From: Phyto melanocephala
Lineage: Eukaryota > Arthropoda > Insecta > Diptera > Rhinophoridae
Assembly: GCA_941918925.1 (NCBI GenBank)
Contig: OW799233.1
Coordinates: 43,266,275 to 43,330,274, forward strand
Length of the DNA stretch: 64,000 nucleotides
Direction: 5' to 3'
Program-made: the position numbers and the translations under genes
Shown: positions 12,696-24,450 of the stretch, piece after piece
How the letters are laid out: each line of letters begins with the position of its first letter
Numbering within the stretch: position 1 is the first letter of the stretch
Notes under the pieces: model-generated
Seen by the model: only the letters and a program-made list of their open reading frames with translations
Database searches by the model: none
What the model was told of the DNA's origin: nothing

Positions 12696-12872
12696 TTTGG
12701 TATAAATACATTGTGTTTTTACAGTTTTCAAATTCTAATGGAGTAAGATAAATTGAGTATGTGTGAACACTTATTTTAATTGCTCAATCAATACTAAATT
12801 GAAACAATTAAAAATATCTGTCTGAACAGGGTATAATTTTAATAACCTAAATAACCTATTAATAGTATAGAC

Positions 12873-13589
12873 CAGGGTTGCAAAAGTTGGTACAATTGTA
12901 CTATTTGTGGTACAATTTAAACTTCAAAAGTACAATGGTACACCAATTACCCATTTAGTACAATTTACTAACTTTCGCAGTTTATGTTTTTTTTTATAGA
13001 ATTTCTCTAGTTTATCGCAAGGCGAATTCATACAGGTGAAATTATCAGCCCAGCTGATGGGGAATGCTACAGTAAAACTATATGTATAAAAAATTATTGT
13101 GTATTTTTTATATGTGGCGTCTGACAGCGAACATCACAGCGAATTCGCCGTTGCATATACCTGTATGAATATGCCTTGGTTTATCGTCTTGATTGATTTA
13201 CGATTGTAACTCATTGTTGCTATCATTTCTTTGTGATTAATTGTTTGCATTCACCTGTTTATTTTCAAACAACTTTTAGACTTTTTATGTAATTTATTTT
13301 ATGTTTAAATATGTACATAGATATGTATACATATATCTTAGTGCAGTTTCTTTTTTTTTAAACAAATACTTTTAAAGTATAAATTAATTTTTAAGTACAA
13401 ATGTTAATTTTAATATTACAAAAATGAATTTTTATGTACAATTATATGTTATGTTTATGTTTTTTTTCTGGCTTTTATTTAAAATAAAAAAAATTGTTAA
13501 AATAAAATTTGTTGGTACAATTGGGGTCGAAAAAGTACAATTTTATGAGCTTCATGGTACAATTTTGATGTTCTCATTTTGCAACCCTG
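12873..13589. mobile_element. hAT-type element, TSD GTATAGAC
   Basis: Perfect 13-bp terminal inverted repeats CAGGGTTGCAAAA/TTTTGCAACCCTG bound 717 bp, flanked by 8-bp repeats GTATAGAC (12865-12872 and 13590-13597). The subterminal regions are dense in GGTACAATT/AATTGTACC motifs, probable transposase-binding repeats. Noncoding. It hosts a second hAT MITE at 13018-13178. Confidence 0.93.
13018..13178. mobile_element. 161-bp hAT MITE nested in a hAT element
   Basis: Ends CAAGGCGAATTCATACAGGT and the complement of CAAGGCATATTCATACAGGT (2 mismatches in 20), flanked by 8-bp repeats GTTTATCG (13010-13017 and 13179-13186). The interior CAGCCCAGCTGA motif is shared with MITEs at 14603 and 36354, so the three form one loose family. 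Confidence 0.9.
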
Positions 13590-13597
13590 GTATAGAC

Positions 13598-14536
13598 TAA
13601 CAAGTCTTTTGTTATTTTTAAATATAAAAATTCGGTTTGATTATTCTGCGATACGTTATTTTAGAATTTAAAAATCAGTGAAAATCTATAAGTCATCAGA
13701 GTGCTTATAAACTGTTTTGCCAAAACGTTATTACTTATACTATAAGTGTGTTAAACTAAATGAGAATTATGAAAAGTTATTTATTTGAATGGCTTCTAGC
13801 AAATTTCGCAATAAGAAATTTGAATTGTGTGTGTATCTAAGCAAATGTCTGAAAATAAGTACTACAGTATCACATTATAAATCAAGTCTTTACTAAAACA
13901 CTTCTTCCTAAAACAGACTTATTCCAGAACAGACAGACAGACGTCTTTGTGAGTTGTATTTTTTTTAGTGATGTAACTAAAATTAAAATCTATAAAAAAG
14001 CTCGTTATTCGAATACCATTTCTGCTCCTAAGAAAAACAGTCTTGTTGCTTCTTTTTTATTATTTTTTTTTGTTTTACAAAATTTAAAAGAAATATTATA
14101 AACACGATTGGAAAAACATAAGCGACAACAATTAAACTAAATTATTTTATGTGCTTAGAAAAATAATCTGTTTAAAGACGAGTACCCGAATGAATTCATA
14201 TTCGTCTTTTTTGTATCAATAACATCAAAATAGCTAAACAAGTTGATGGTATTGCCAGTATAAAAAGTATGTATTTGTTAAAATTAATGTGAGTGTAAAT
14301 AATGTTTTAGGATACGTAAGTATGTAAACTTATATCTATTTTAAACCTTCATTTTTTTTTGTTCATACGGCCGTAAAGATTTTAGTTAAAAATGTTATTG
14401 ACATATAAACCATGCTTTTTCGTTGCGTGTAAGTTTCGGCAACCCCTATTAATGTAATATGTTGTACTACACGGTTAGTTTCAGTTTGATTTCAGTGATG
14501 TGAAAGAATTTCGTAATTGTAAAGCAGAAAAAAAAT
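13598..14536. other. Intergenic, unassigned
   Basis: AT-rich sequence with no open frame of note and no repeat boundary that I could define. Confidence 0.5.
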
Positions 14537-14602
14537 AAGTAAGTGCGCTACAGTCGGCTATACAGAATCTTATTTACCCTTTACACTGTTTGTACCCTCA
14601 TG

Positions 14603-14774
14603 CTGGATACACTTATACAGGTGGCCAGCCCAGCTGATTATTTTTTTGTGTGCCAATGTTTGTCAAACTTTATATAAAAAAAGAAATTTCAGTGCCAAGA
14701 ATTGTCCATTCCATATATAAAAAAAGAGAGACCAAAAATACTCTCCCTTACCCTATCACCTTATGTAATACATA
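14603..14774. mobile_element. Degenerate hAT MITE, CAGCCCAGCTGA family
   Basis: Aligns over its length with the MITE at 36354-36535: shared GGTGGC, CCAGCCCAGCTGA, TGTCAAACT, AAAAAAGAGAG and ATCACCTTATGT blocks. Flanks CCCTCATG (14595-14602) and CCCACATG (14775-14782) agree at 7 of 8 bases, a probable 8-bp duplication. Boundaries are inferred from the better copy. Confidence 0.65.
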
Positions 14775-15218
14775 CCCACATGTAATGACCGTAACTGTCA
14801 TTTATATGGCGAAACTGTGACCAAAGCTTATTTAGGAAATCGATAATCTGAACTTTTAATTGATATTTTTTCGCCGTTATCTCTGTCGGTAATTGACCCA
14901 TCGAACCAAGATTTTTTAAAAAGGTTTTCAAAGGTATCTTTTTTATATACGTTATAAACGTTTCAATAAGTTCCATTTGAGCTGCAAAATCTGACTTTGT
15001 TAGGATAAAAACCAGAGTCAAATATATTCTTTAGCTCATATCTTAGCTCGTAATATATCCTCATAATTGATTTTCAATAGCAAAATTCTCGAAAACATAT
15101 CTGATAAAGTGATACTAAACAAGAGTCTGTAGTAAAAGTGGGGGCTTCTAAAAGTTGATTTCAACATACACAAGGACAAGCAGATAGACGGACTTAGCTT
15201 ATTCAATTCTTTTATATA

Positions 15219-16090
15219 TAGGATGTCCGCTGGGAAGGTATACTACTTTGTTTTGTCGTTAAGTAGAGACGTAGCAAATTTATGGAAAAATATTCGATAA
15301 ACCAACGTGTTTTAATCGTTAAAACTTTTTATCAAAATCAATTATTGATTACTGTGATGATGAGAAAGTAACGTGACATTTTTGGGAGAAACAACGTGCC
15401 AACAAGACGCACTATTTATCGTGTAGTGAATAATTTCGAAGAGAGAGGGACTGTAGCTGATAGGCCCAAGCATAGACCACAACGTACTGTAAAATCGTCT
15501 GAAAAGATTACTGCTGTTCAAGAAAGTGTTCAAAACAATTCATCAATCTTAATTCGACGCCGTGCTCAGGAGCTTGGTCTTCAAAGAACAACTGGGGTCA
15601 CAATTTTGCACAAAGATTTGCATTTGTTTCTATTTAAGGTTCAGTTGACACAAGAGCAGAACCCCATTTACGCCGCCGTACAAATGCCAATAGGATGTTA
15701 CAGCTCGCCCATGACAACCCCGATTTTCATGAAAAAATCATAATGAGTGACGAGGCACATTTTCGTTTGAACGAATATGTGAATAAACAGAATAGTCGGT
15801 TCTGGGCAATGTAAAACCCTCAAATTATTCATCAGTCATCTCTGCATCCATTAAAAGTGACAGCCTTGTGTTCAATTTGGTCAGGTGGAATCATTGGATC
15901 TTACTTCTTTGAAACTGAAAACGGCGTAACGGTAACTGTCAATGGGGAGCGATATCGTGATAAAATTGAAAATTTTTAGCGCCTTAACTGCATGCTTTGG
16001 GCTCGACTACACAAGACGTTGCCTCATCGCTTACAGCCAGGGTTACAATGGAATTACTGCGAGTAATATACCTTCCCAGCGGACACCCTG
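15219..16090 (+). mobile_element. Internally deleted mariner element
   Basis: Terminal inverted repeats share GTGTCCGCTGGGAAGGTATA (left copy GATGTCC...) and each abuts TA (15217-15218 and 16091-16092). Length is 872 bp against about 1.3 kb for full mariners such as the one at 27090. The interior encodes a damaged transposase. Confidence 0.88.
15396..16070 (+). pseudogene. Mariner transposase pseudogene
   Basis: Residues of a mariner DNA-cleaving transposase are visible: an N-terminal helix-turn-helix segment with GTVADRPK and RRRAQELGL, then after a frame change the first catalytic Asp region SDEAHFRLNEYVNKQN, followed by an in-frame stop, then TVNGERYRDKI. The frame is open from 15396 to 15743 and then broken. 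The C-terminal part with the second and third catalytic aspartates is largely missing: sequence jumps from the NGERYR region to the right inverted repeat. It cannot encode an active enzyme. Confidence 0.85.
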
Positions 16091-16206
16091 TATAAGAATT
16101 TGGAATATATACAATTTATAGGGTCTTAAATGAATATTGTAGAAATTACAAACGAAATGACAAACTAATATCTATTCTCTTTGACACTCTCGAGTGGAGG
16201 GTATAA

Positions 16207-17537
16207 AGAGCTAACTAAGCTCGGCGCAAAATGAGAACTAATGTTATACGCATTTGCCTGCTAAATTAATGGCTATAAATAGTGAATCATTTCCGGTCAC
16301 AATTTCTGCATATTGAAACCAAAATAACAAATAGGAACTGACCTTTTTTTTAGTGAAACTAATTTAAATATAGAACAATAAAAAAACCAGTACAAATTTA
16401 ATGCGAATTACGTAAAATAACTTTAACTAAATTTAGGCAACATTAAGTCGCAACTGAAAACACTTAAAATGATTGCTAACATTTTAGTTTTTATGGCGAG
16501 AATATAATTAAATGCCCAGCTCATTGTTGCCCCCCTTCTACAATACACCAACTAAAGGACAGTGCAAAACTAAACTAGACAAGGCAAACTAGCAAATGAA
16601 GGATAGGCCTTCACAAAAAAAAAAAAAAAAAAAAGTGGAAATAAAAAAGCCCCTAAAAGATTTATAGTTGTAGCTAAATTTATGTATATGTTCGGTGTTG
16701 TTTGTTGTTTTCTTGTTTCAATTATTCAATAAAGACTAAATGCCAAACTAAATAATAAAGGATTTTTTTCTTTTTTACAAAAAAAAAAATCACATAAAAC
16801 GCCTTTTTTATGGTCTGCATTTTTTTGGCCAAAAATTTCATGGGGTGTTTGTTAAATGATTTTCCAAATTTATGCCTCTACGATGGGCAGTTAAATTGTT
16901 TGAATTTCAAATAAAGAGTGCTTTAAAAGGAGATAAAACAAATGTAAATGATTACTGTTATATTTTTGACGTTCACATTTGGTTGCTTAAAAATAACTGT
17001 ACATGTGTATGTATGTTTCAAATAAGCTCATCTTTAGTCTACATTCACACACGACGATTTTAATTGGACAACTCTTGAGTTGATAGATGTTTTTTCAGTT
17101 TGCGGCTAGGGGAATAATAAGGGCAAAATAATCTTCGGTACTCGGCTTATTCTCTCATTCGTTTTTTAGTCGAATATATGACATTTCTTTTCATTCGGTA
17201 TAAATAATTTATAATTTGAAATAAACACAAAAATTAGACGTTTTAGATGTTTAAACATAAAAAGGCACAACAAAAATTATTTTAGTGTGAAATTTTGTAT
17301 TAAATGTGTGCCAAATATTAAAGTTTACTTTATTGAAATGGCGTTTAAATGGAATTGGAACTTAATTGAAAAGCTAATAACTTTGGTAAAAGTGAACAAT
17401 TGAATTTATAATCTTGAATGTAAGGAATACTTTGAAAGGGACAAGAGGCATAAGCATTAATTGATTAAATTTTTCAACAAAATCATTTCAATATATTTAT
17501 GTAAGCATTTATTTTTATTACTGCTCTTTACGGCTAA
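16207..17537. other. Intergenic, unassigned
   Basis: A-rich and T-rich runs (for example poly-A at 16616-16634). The frame 16872-17063 has no recognisable domain. Nothing supportable. Confidence 0.5.
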
Positions 17538-18054
17538 AGGCCTAACTATATTATGCTTTTGCTGGCTTAAGCGAATGTGCGGTTACATAAAATTAAATGT
17601 ATACAACTATATTGTACTTAAGAAACTTTTCATCAAGTTTCGTCAAGTGTCATTTGCTTAAGCAAACAGCGACTCTGATCGTACTTTGCTTACGAAAATA
17701 GATTTTTATTTGATATGTACACACTGTTGCATTATTTAGTACTTTTTTTTATTAATGAAATTATTTGTTTTTCAAATCGGTGAAAAAATGTATAAATTTT
17801 TTGGTTTATGGTAAAATATTTATTAATTTTACACATTAAATAATAATTTTGTGACAATATATTTAAGAAATACGGAAATAAAACACTTTTTGCAAAATAA
17901 CAAATATTTGCAACTAATCATAGTAAGTATTTAAGTTTAAAAAGTACAATATAACCACCGACAAGTCTTTAAAAATTTGCTTAAGCATTTGACAGACTTT
18001 TCGTTGATTTTTGACAGTAGCTTAAGTCATCAAAAGCATAATATAGTTAGGCCT
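17538..18054. mobile_element. PIF/Harbinger-type MITE, TAA-flanked
   Basis: Terminal inverted repeats AGGCCTAACTATATTATGCT and complement (over 20 bp, extending imperfectly through CTTAAG) bound 517 bp. The flanks are the 3-bp direct repeat TAA (17535-17537 and 18055-18057), a TWA duplication typical of PIF/Harbinger. No transposase. Confidence 0.82.
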
Positions 18055-18129
18055 TAAAGCACAAATGTCGAATTGTAAGAAAATAAAAACTTAATAAAAC
18101 AGAAAAGTACAAGCAAGTTCAAAAGAAAA

Positions 18130-18321
18130 CAAGTAAGAGCGCTATATTCGGCCATGCCGAATCATTCGTCATCACCATCATGTTTACAGGTATTAATACT
18201 ACATCGTAGCTAAGCTTAGATTTCATGTAATACGCCATCTTCTTTATTAATTCCGACGCCATCTTTTATTTGTAATTTCTAGATAGTTAACTGTATTCTG
18301 CTAGTCAAGCCCTTTTGTTTA
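18130..18321 (-). mobile_element. Helentron-like 3' end fragment
   Basis: Begins with the family 3' end on the minus strand: CAAGTAAGAGCGCTATATTCGG with the ATTCGGC/GCCGAAT hairpin. The segment after it (ACATCGTAGCTA, GACGCCATCTT) is the reverse complement of the region before the 3' end of the copy at 24451-25486. It is cut on the right by the solo LTR at 18326. Confidence 0.75.
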
Positions 18322-18325
18322 ATAT

Positions 18326-18924
18326 TGTTACGTTTATATCTTTTATAAATGTTGGCTTACTTCCTTTAAATAAACTTTGAGTTCTTTTCGTATTGCAAAT
18401 AAAAATAGTTGAAATTAGTTATGAAATTAAGAGCACTTTATTTATTTAAACACACTCAGATATTGCTTTTATGTCGCTTTACTTATTTCACTTATGGTTA
18501 TACACTTTTATTATCAAACTCACTTTGATACGCACTTTACAAGCTCTACTGTAACACTGATCATGTTAGCTGTGTTGTTCGGCTATTTATAGTAAAATAG
18601 TAGTGTTCTGTACCATTCGACAAAGTTCTCGTATGTACACACTAGTTCATTCTGTAAATAACTCGAAATCCGTTACATTTAAATTAAGACGTAATCTTAA
18701 TGTTAAGTAATAGGCAGGAATAATAATAGTGCCTAAAAGTATGCTGCACATAATAATTCAGCTCGGCCGGATATAACTTAACATTATGTTCGAACAACCA
18801 GCGAACCAAACGAAATATTAAATGTACATAAACTAATACAAACAAAACTACTGTAATTTAAACTACTGTAAATATAACTAAAATTATAATGTAAATTAAG
18901 CTATTTAAAAATAAATCTGTAACA
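18326..18924. mobile_element. Solo LTR with 4-bp TSD
   Basis: 599-bp sequence with termini TGTTAC...GTAACA, flanked by ATAT on both sides (18322-18325 and 18925-18928). It contains a TATA-like CTATTTATAGTA and AATAAA. A second diverged copy lies at 21153. A 4-bp duplication with TG...CA ends fits a Ty3/Gypsy or BEL LTR left by recombination between the two LTRs of a full element. No internal genes remain. Confidence 0.85.
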
Positions 18925-18928
18925 ATAT

Positions 18929-19680
18929 TATCTCCGCTGAACGAATTGAATCGATTTACGCATGAGCAACGTTGGGATTTATCGGAAATTTATTTCCAAA
19001 ACAAAGTCAATTGGTCGGAAATTGCACGAAAAAGTCATTCCAAAAAATGATTTTTTCGGATGAAGCTGATTTTCATCTTGATGGGTACGTTAATAAGCAA
19101 AATTGCCATATTTAGGGTCCAAAAATAACCGATTTCTTTGTGCACGCTCTTCATGGTATTATAAGAACGATGTTTAGTTGTGCAAAGGGTGCCCCGATGG
19201 ACTAGTCAGCAGTGTGCTGTTCTGCTAGTTTGGGGGTTGCGGGTTCGATTCCCGCCGGAGACTCTGGACTTGTCTGCTTCCTTTCTATTCTATTCTTACT
19301 TTTCTATTCAGGTATCACAAAGGGATCAATATAATGGACCCAAGTGAGCTGCACAACAGCTGCCTGTTCTACATAACTAACCTAACTTAGTTGTGCAACC
19401 TTCCACACATCTCATGCCACAATCGATTTATTGCGTACAGCGTTTGATGGCCATTTAACTAGCCGAAATGGTGATGTCAATTATAGGCCAATAATCTATG
19501 ATTCGACACCGTTGAACTATTTTATGTGGGTCGCCGTTAAAAATAAGTGTTATGCAGACAAACCAGAGACAATGGAACATTTAAAAGCCAGCACTCGTGA
19601 TACCATTGCCCAGATACAACCCTATACACACGAAAAAGTGCTCGAAAATTGATCCAATCGAATGGGTGAGACCAGCAGGG
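18929..19680 (+). pseudogene. Mariner transposase pseudogene split by a SINE
   Basis: The N-terminal part reads FTHEQRWDLSEIYFQN; after an internal deletion comes the first catalytic Asp block MIFSDEADFHLDGYVNKQNC. The C-terminal part after the SINE reads CHTSHATIDLL-like sequence, then SRNGDVNYRP, and ends with YADKPETMEHLKA and HEKVLEN before a stop. The SINE at 19186-19386 interrupts the gene just before the HATIDLL helix. Clear mariner family; no inverted repeats were found, and the left side abuts the solo LTR. Confidence 0.85.
19186..19386 (+). mobile_element. Full-length tRNA-derived SINE
   Basis: Best SINE copy: 201 bp flanked by a perfect 12-bp duplication TTAGTTGTGCAA (19174-19185 and 19387-19398). 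The head GGTGCCCCGATGGACTAGTC has an A-box-like segment and is followed by the B box GGTTCGATTCC about 45 bp on. The body carries GGTATCACAAAGGGATC and ends with a CTAACCTAAC tail. The sharp duplication suggests fairly recent insertion, after the mariner gene had already decayed. Confidence 0.94.
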
Positions 19681-19889
19681 ACAGCCATATAAGTGAAATA
19701 ATATTTCATTTCTAACAAAAAGCTAAATTCTAAACCGTTTTTTATTTTTTTATTGCATTTTGAAATTTAAACTTCTAAATGGCCCACCCTCTAATTAAAT
19801 AAAAAATTTAAGTTTAAAAAAAATTTTTAAAATAAAGGAATTTATTTAAAAAATAATGTCGTCATTGGCAACTGTGTTGTACTTTTCAG

Positions 19890-20327
19890 TTTTTTTATCT
19901 TGACCTGCCAAACATTATTGACAAAAAGTTTATACTAGCTCATCTAATAAAACTATTTTCGAATTTAATTGATGACACTGAGGTTCAAAATTTAGAGGGC
20001 GAATTGAGAGAGCTTTGTCACATAGATTTTTTTAAATTTAGGAATTTGCACACAATTCCAAAAATCACTACAGCAAAGAGTGAGCTAGTTCATCTGCAAA
20101 CGTTGAACGTTAACAATATTCGTGCTATCATTTTAAAACTGGTACTCATTTTTAATAAAATCTGAAATCTTTACAATATTTATTATAATAATGTGTGAAT
20201 TATTATCACTTATTTTTAGAATTTCAACTTGCCTGATAGTTTTAAACCGGAAGCACACGTGTTTGATCTCATAAATGTAAAAATTTACAGGAACAAGTAC
20301 TGCTTGTATTTTTTAAATAAGATTTAG
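19890..20327 (+). CDS. Unidentified two-exon open frame (candidate)
   Basis: Exon A (19890-20141, 84 codons, no ATG) follows a possible acceptor TTTTCAG and stays open. A 78-bp gap beginning GTACTC and ending TTTTTAG links it in phase to exon B (20220-20327), which ends at TAG. The joined frame gives about 119 residues with ordinary amino-acid composition, including ELRELCHIDFF, TTAKSELVHLQ and FNLPDSFKPEAH. An upstream ATG at 19856 is in another frame, so the 5' end is missing, lies in another exon or is frameshifted. No recognised domain. It could be a decayed host gene fragment or part of an unrecognised transposon gene. Confidence 0.35.
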
Positions 20328-21064
20328 AAGTAACATAAAATATTATTTATGTTTTACACACACTACAAATTTAAATTAAAAAAAAAATTAAAATGAAAAA
20401 TGAAGATTTTGCTACAAACATTTCTGGCACCACTGTACTCATCTCTAGAAACAAGTGTTGCCACTTTAAAAAATATGTATTTTTATCTCTTTGAAAAACT
20501 CCCTTTATTATGTTGTAGCCTTGTTTGACTTATAAATACTTTAAGCTAATATTAAATTTAGTTATTTTATTTTTCATTTGTTTTATTAAAGTCTTTTTGG
20601 CAAAAGCTAATATTAGATAGAACAAGTTGTTTTAACACCAACAACAATCAAACATGATAATAAACTTCTACATACCCACGATAGACATTTTGAATATACA
20701 TACATAGTTTTTTGTGGGTTTGTTGCTTTAGAAACGACTTGCCAAAAAACACATTCATTATATGGTCTTCAGCTAAGTATTACAATGGTTTTGTTTTAAA
20801 GTTTTTATTAGTCAAAAATAAAAAAAAATTAAAAGCAAATACTTAACAAGGGCGTGGGTGATGAGATTTGAAAAATTTGCAATGATGATGGCCATAAATT
20901 ATATGTCCTTTAAATTTCTGATCCCTTGCTGTTGGAATTAGCGTTGCCACATAACATTTTGCAAAAATTGTACTTTTTTCGTTTATAAATCTTTCAAACA
21001 ACAATTTGTTTTATTTATGCCGAATTGTGTTTAAATTAATTTATATTTTGAAGCATAACATTAA
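20328..21064. other. Intergenic with isolated hAT-like half ends
   Basis: Two hAT-like left ends, AAGTGTTGCCACTTTAAAA near 20454 and AGCGTTGCCACATAAC near 20939, have no partner end. Otherwise AT-rich. Confidence 0.45.
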
Positions 21065-21152
21065 CTGCCGTATTCATAAAAGATATTTTAGGTTTATTGT
21101 AGACTTATTGAATAAACGTTTGTCAAATTAGCCTTTAATACACCTAAAATAT
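21065..21152. mobile_element. Truncated PIF/Harbinger-type MITE
   Basis: Begins CTGCCGTATTCATAAA after TAA, matching the intact MITE at 62651-62757, and continues with the shared TTTGTCAAATTAGCC block. It stops at the LTR inserted at 21153, so its right end is lost or displaced. Confidence 0.65.
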
Positions 21153-22062
21153 TGTTACGTTAATACCTTTTAAAAACGTTAGTTTTTTTTTTTTTAATAA
21201 AACGGGAGTTCTCTTGTATTGCAAATAATAACACTTGAAATTTATTACAAAAGAAAGAGCACTTTATTTATTTAAACACACTCAGAATTTGCTTCACAGC
21301 ACTCTTTTTATTTTCTTACAGATATACATACACCTTTATTATCAAACTCACTTTGATACACGCATAACAGGCTCTACTGTTATACCGATCATGTTAGCTG
21401 TGTTGTTCGACTATTTATAGTAACATAGTGGTGGTCTGTAACATTCCTGCAGACAACGTGAGTAGTCCATACACGCATGTAAAGTGTACTCCATAATAGA
21501 CTAGGACTAGTCCAAAGGTAACCCAAATGTATGAAGAGAAAACATGGTCGATTTAACATTACGATTTCGTAGGGCTGGACCATATAACCCATCGGAGTAG
21601 TCTCAAAACTACTCTTTGTCACTACTCGATGGAGCACCTACACGACCATTATACACGTTTTAACAACAATATATGTAATCGCTAAAACACGAACACTTGT
21701 CGTTTAACTACAATCTCTTGTTTGAAAATAAAATGCTCCATGACTGCATAACATAGGACCATGTTGTAAGTAGTCCATTTAGCTAAAATGGACCACGTAG
21801 CCCAATATTATCTGTAGGGATTGCACAAAGTTCTCGTACATACATATTAGTACATTCTGGTTTAAATTAAGGTGTAATGTTAATGTTAAGTAATATGCAG
21901 GAAAAAATAAATGTGCCTAAAAGTATGCTATACATAACAACACACCTCGAGTGTATATTACCTAATATGAACAACTAGCCAACCAAAGGAAATGCTAAAT
22001 GTACATAAACTACTTGAAATAAAAATACTGTGAATCAAACTATTTAATATATAAAAGAGTTT
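21153..22062. mobile_element. Diverged second LTR copy with insertion
   Basis: Aligns with the solo LTR at 18326: TGTTACGTT start, AGCACTTTATTTATTTAAACAC, CATGTTAGCTGTGTTGTTCG, TATTTATAGTA, then GTTCTCGTA and AAATGTACATAAACTA. A 374-bp insertion (21446-21819) accounts for most of its extra length. The right terminus is eroded and no target duplication could be confirmed. Confidence 0.75.
21446..21819. mobile_element. MITE inside the LTR copy
   Basis: Absent from the LTR at 18326. Ends CCTGCAGACAA and the complement of CCCTACAGATAA form short imperfect inverted repeats, and ATT flanks both sides. The interior repeats TAGTCCAT/ATGGTC motifs. Superfamily unknown. Confidence 0.55.
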
Positions 22063-22212
22063 AATATTCGAATTTTGTAATCCATGTGAGTGCTTTAAGC
22101 ACGTTTTATGCATCGCGGAAACAAACACTACAAATGAAAAAGCACATGCATTTTGTTTTTGTATATTTCCCAGCATATGTCAAACATTTTTTTTTTAATT
22201 TTATTAATTTTT

Positions 22213-22900
22213 TATACCCTTCACAGTGAAAAAGGGTATACATATAAAATAAAAGTATATATATTTAGCTATTACCGTCAGTCGGTGCGTGTGAGCGTTG
22301 AAATCAACCTTTTGAAGCCTCCATCTACTCCATCGACTCAGATGTAGTATTAATTTATCAGAAATACTTTCGAGAACTTTGCTTTTGATAATCAGCAATT
22401 TCGATTTATTAGCGGCTATGCTATGAGCAACAAACCATGTATGCCTCTGTTTTACTAAATAGAGTCAATGTCTGCAGCTTCCAGATAACTTCTTACACCG
22501 TTTGTTAAATGGCACTATAAGATATATTTATACCTTACATATAGATTAAATGGTTGCTAAAAAGGTGTTGAATTATTGACATAGGGGTTACATGCTTTCA
22601 AGAGCACTTTTAAAAGTCATGTTTTTTATATGAATGTTTTACTTTGCGGGTCTATATTTTGCAATTGACTTTTCATAATTTTTTTTAAAACAAAAGAAAA
22701 ATTGCTATTTTTTCTTTAATTTTTTATTATAACTCCGAAACTACTGAGCCGATTAAAACGCAATATATAAACGGATTAAAGGCTATGTAAATCTAAATTT
22801 TTCAAAGTTTATTTTAAGAACATCGGACTAACCGTTTTCGAGTTATTATTGATTATGTGGGGCAGCGTCTAAAAAAATCTTGTTGAATTTAAAAAAAAAA
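22213..22900 (+). mobile_element. Helentron-like 5' segment
   Basis: The 5' end TATACCCTTCACAGTGAAAAAGGG, a small terminal inverted motif, is followed by the family block GTTGAAATCAACCTTTTGAAG and GGCTATGCTATGAGCAA. The right limit is uncertain; sequence to about 24450 is AT-rich without further landmarks and may be its decayed body. Confidence 0.6.
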
Positions 22901-24450
22901 AAAAAAATTAAAAAAAAAATTATCCATAGAATTTAAAAATTTAACCATTTTTGTACTTAGGTATCCATGATGCATCAAATCTATATAGTGGTTATCAAAC
23001 CCTTTTTTCGCTGTTGACCTGTGTATTATTAAATTAAATAATTATTGTTTATATTATTTTATACCAAAAAAATGTTGCTTGAATGTTGACAGAAACATTT
23101 CATAGGATTCATACGTTATAAACAGAGTACTGATTAGGCAAATTTATTACTTAAGTATTTCTTACGAATTTGTTATATGGAGTTTGACAACAGTTCGAAT
23201 GAAATATTGAATAGAATACCAGGATATAGAATATAAAGAATTCTCACTAGTTTTAATTTTATTTTTATTAATATACATATTTACATAACTTCGAACTTCT
23301 AAAAAAATCAAAAATTTTGCGAAATTATCTAAAATTTATTTATATTTAGACTGCCCGATTTTGTTTATGCTTATGGAGTTTTATATTAATATTATAAAAT
23401 ATATAAATAACCTATAAATGGTTTGTGAGATTTATGAGCAAACATTTCTCATACCTGCCCACTGTAATCCCCCTTGCCAATAAAAGTTTTTTAATTACAG
23501 TTATTAATTCTCCATCCTACGCTATTGCTCTTAAAAAAATGTCACTCAAATTTCCAAGTACATCCATAAAAAAATTCATAATTTTATGAACATTTTTTGG
23601 CATAAACTCCATTACTCTACATATTGTAAAAATGTGTTAAGTCTATAAAAAATCTTAATAATTGGCGTTGATTTATGGCTGTCGTCTACTCAATTTTTCC
23701 ATCTATTCTACAACAAACACTATATATTTTCTTTATCTTAAAACTAAACATACATACACAGTCATAAAGATTTACCCATTCATTGTGATGGTTGCCACAC
23801 CAGTTACATTCTTCTCAGTCCCATATTAAATGATGGCATTACAATGATTTTAGTATTGGTTGCCAAAAATCTCTCTATAAAATTTATTACAAAAAATAAA
23901 AATTGATTACACTCCCTTTTTTTTAGTACAAACATTTAAAAAGGATACAATTGTATGTAAGTGCTTTGATTTTAGGAAATATTTCGAATTTATTGCAATT
24001 GCTCATTGTTGTAAGAGCGAGCATTTTTTTTTAAGTTGTTCAGTGTCAAACGTAACACCAAAATAAAAACCACAAAATTTATAAATCCTAGCTAGACAAA
24101 CACACCAACGTTTATATATACATTTGTTTGTATGTATGTTGTACTTTCAACAAATGTTCCTTATTTTCTTATACTCAATACCCAAACCCTAGTAAATAGA
24201 CGTATAAATAAATTAATGGCCGTTTAACTGAATGTATGGCCAAAATAGGCCATCAGTTTAATCTATTTAGAGAAGCCAACATTATAATGTGTAAGTGTTA
24301 GAAACTACAATATAAATGGAATATTTTACTATTGCGCAGTAACATAAATAATAAAATTTCACAGCAAAAAACTTCATTACTAAATAGCGCTTCTAGAATC
24401 GCTAGCTTAGTGCTTTCCTGCTTACAAGAACCCTTTTCGAAGGCATGATT
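22901..24450. other. AT-rich stretch, possible decayed element body
   Basis: No open frame, inverted repeat or RNA gene that I can defend. It lies between two Helentron-like 5' ends. Confidence 0.45.

Larger units (their letters stand above)
14537..16206 (-). mobile_element. Helentron/DINE-1-like element, minus strand
   Basis: The 3' end at 14537 (AAGTAAGTGCGCTA then an eroded TCGGCTATACAGAATC hairpin) and the 5' end at 16206 (complement of TATACCCTCCAC) match the family. The interior has the GTTGATTTCAACATAC block seen in the copies at 24451 and 42077. A hAT MITE (14603-14774) and a mariner (15219-16090) have inserted into it; without them about 630 bp remain. Confidence 0.7.

Noticed and set aside
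19190..19265. tRNA gene
   Set aside because: Same SINE family as 12277, bounded by TTAGTTGTGCAA duplications.
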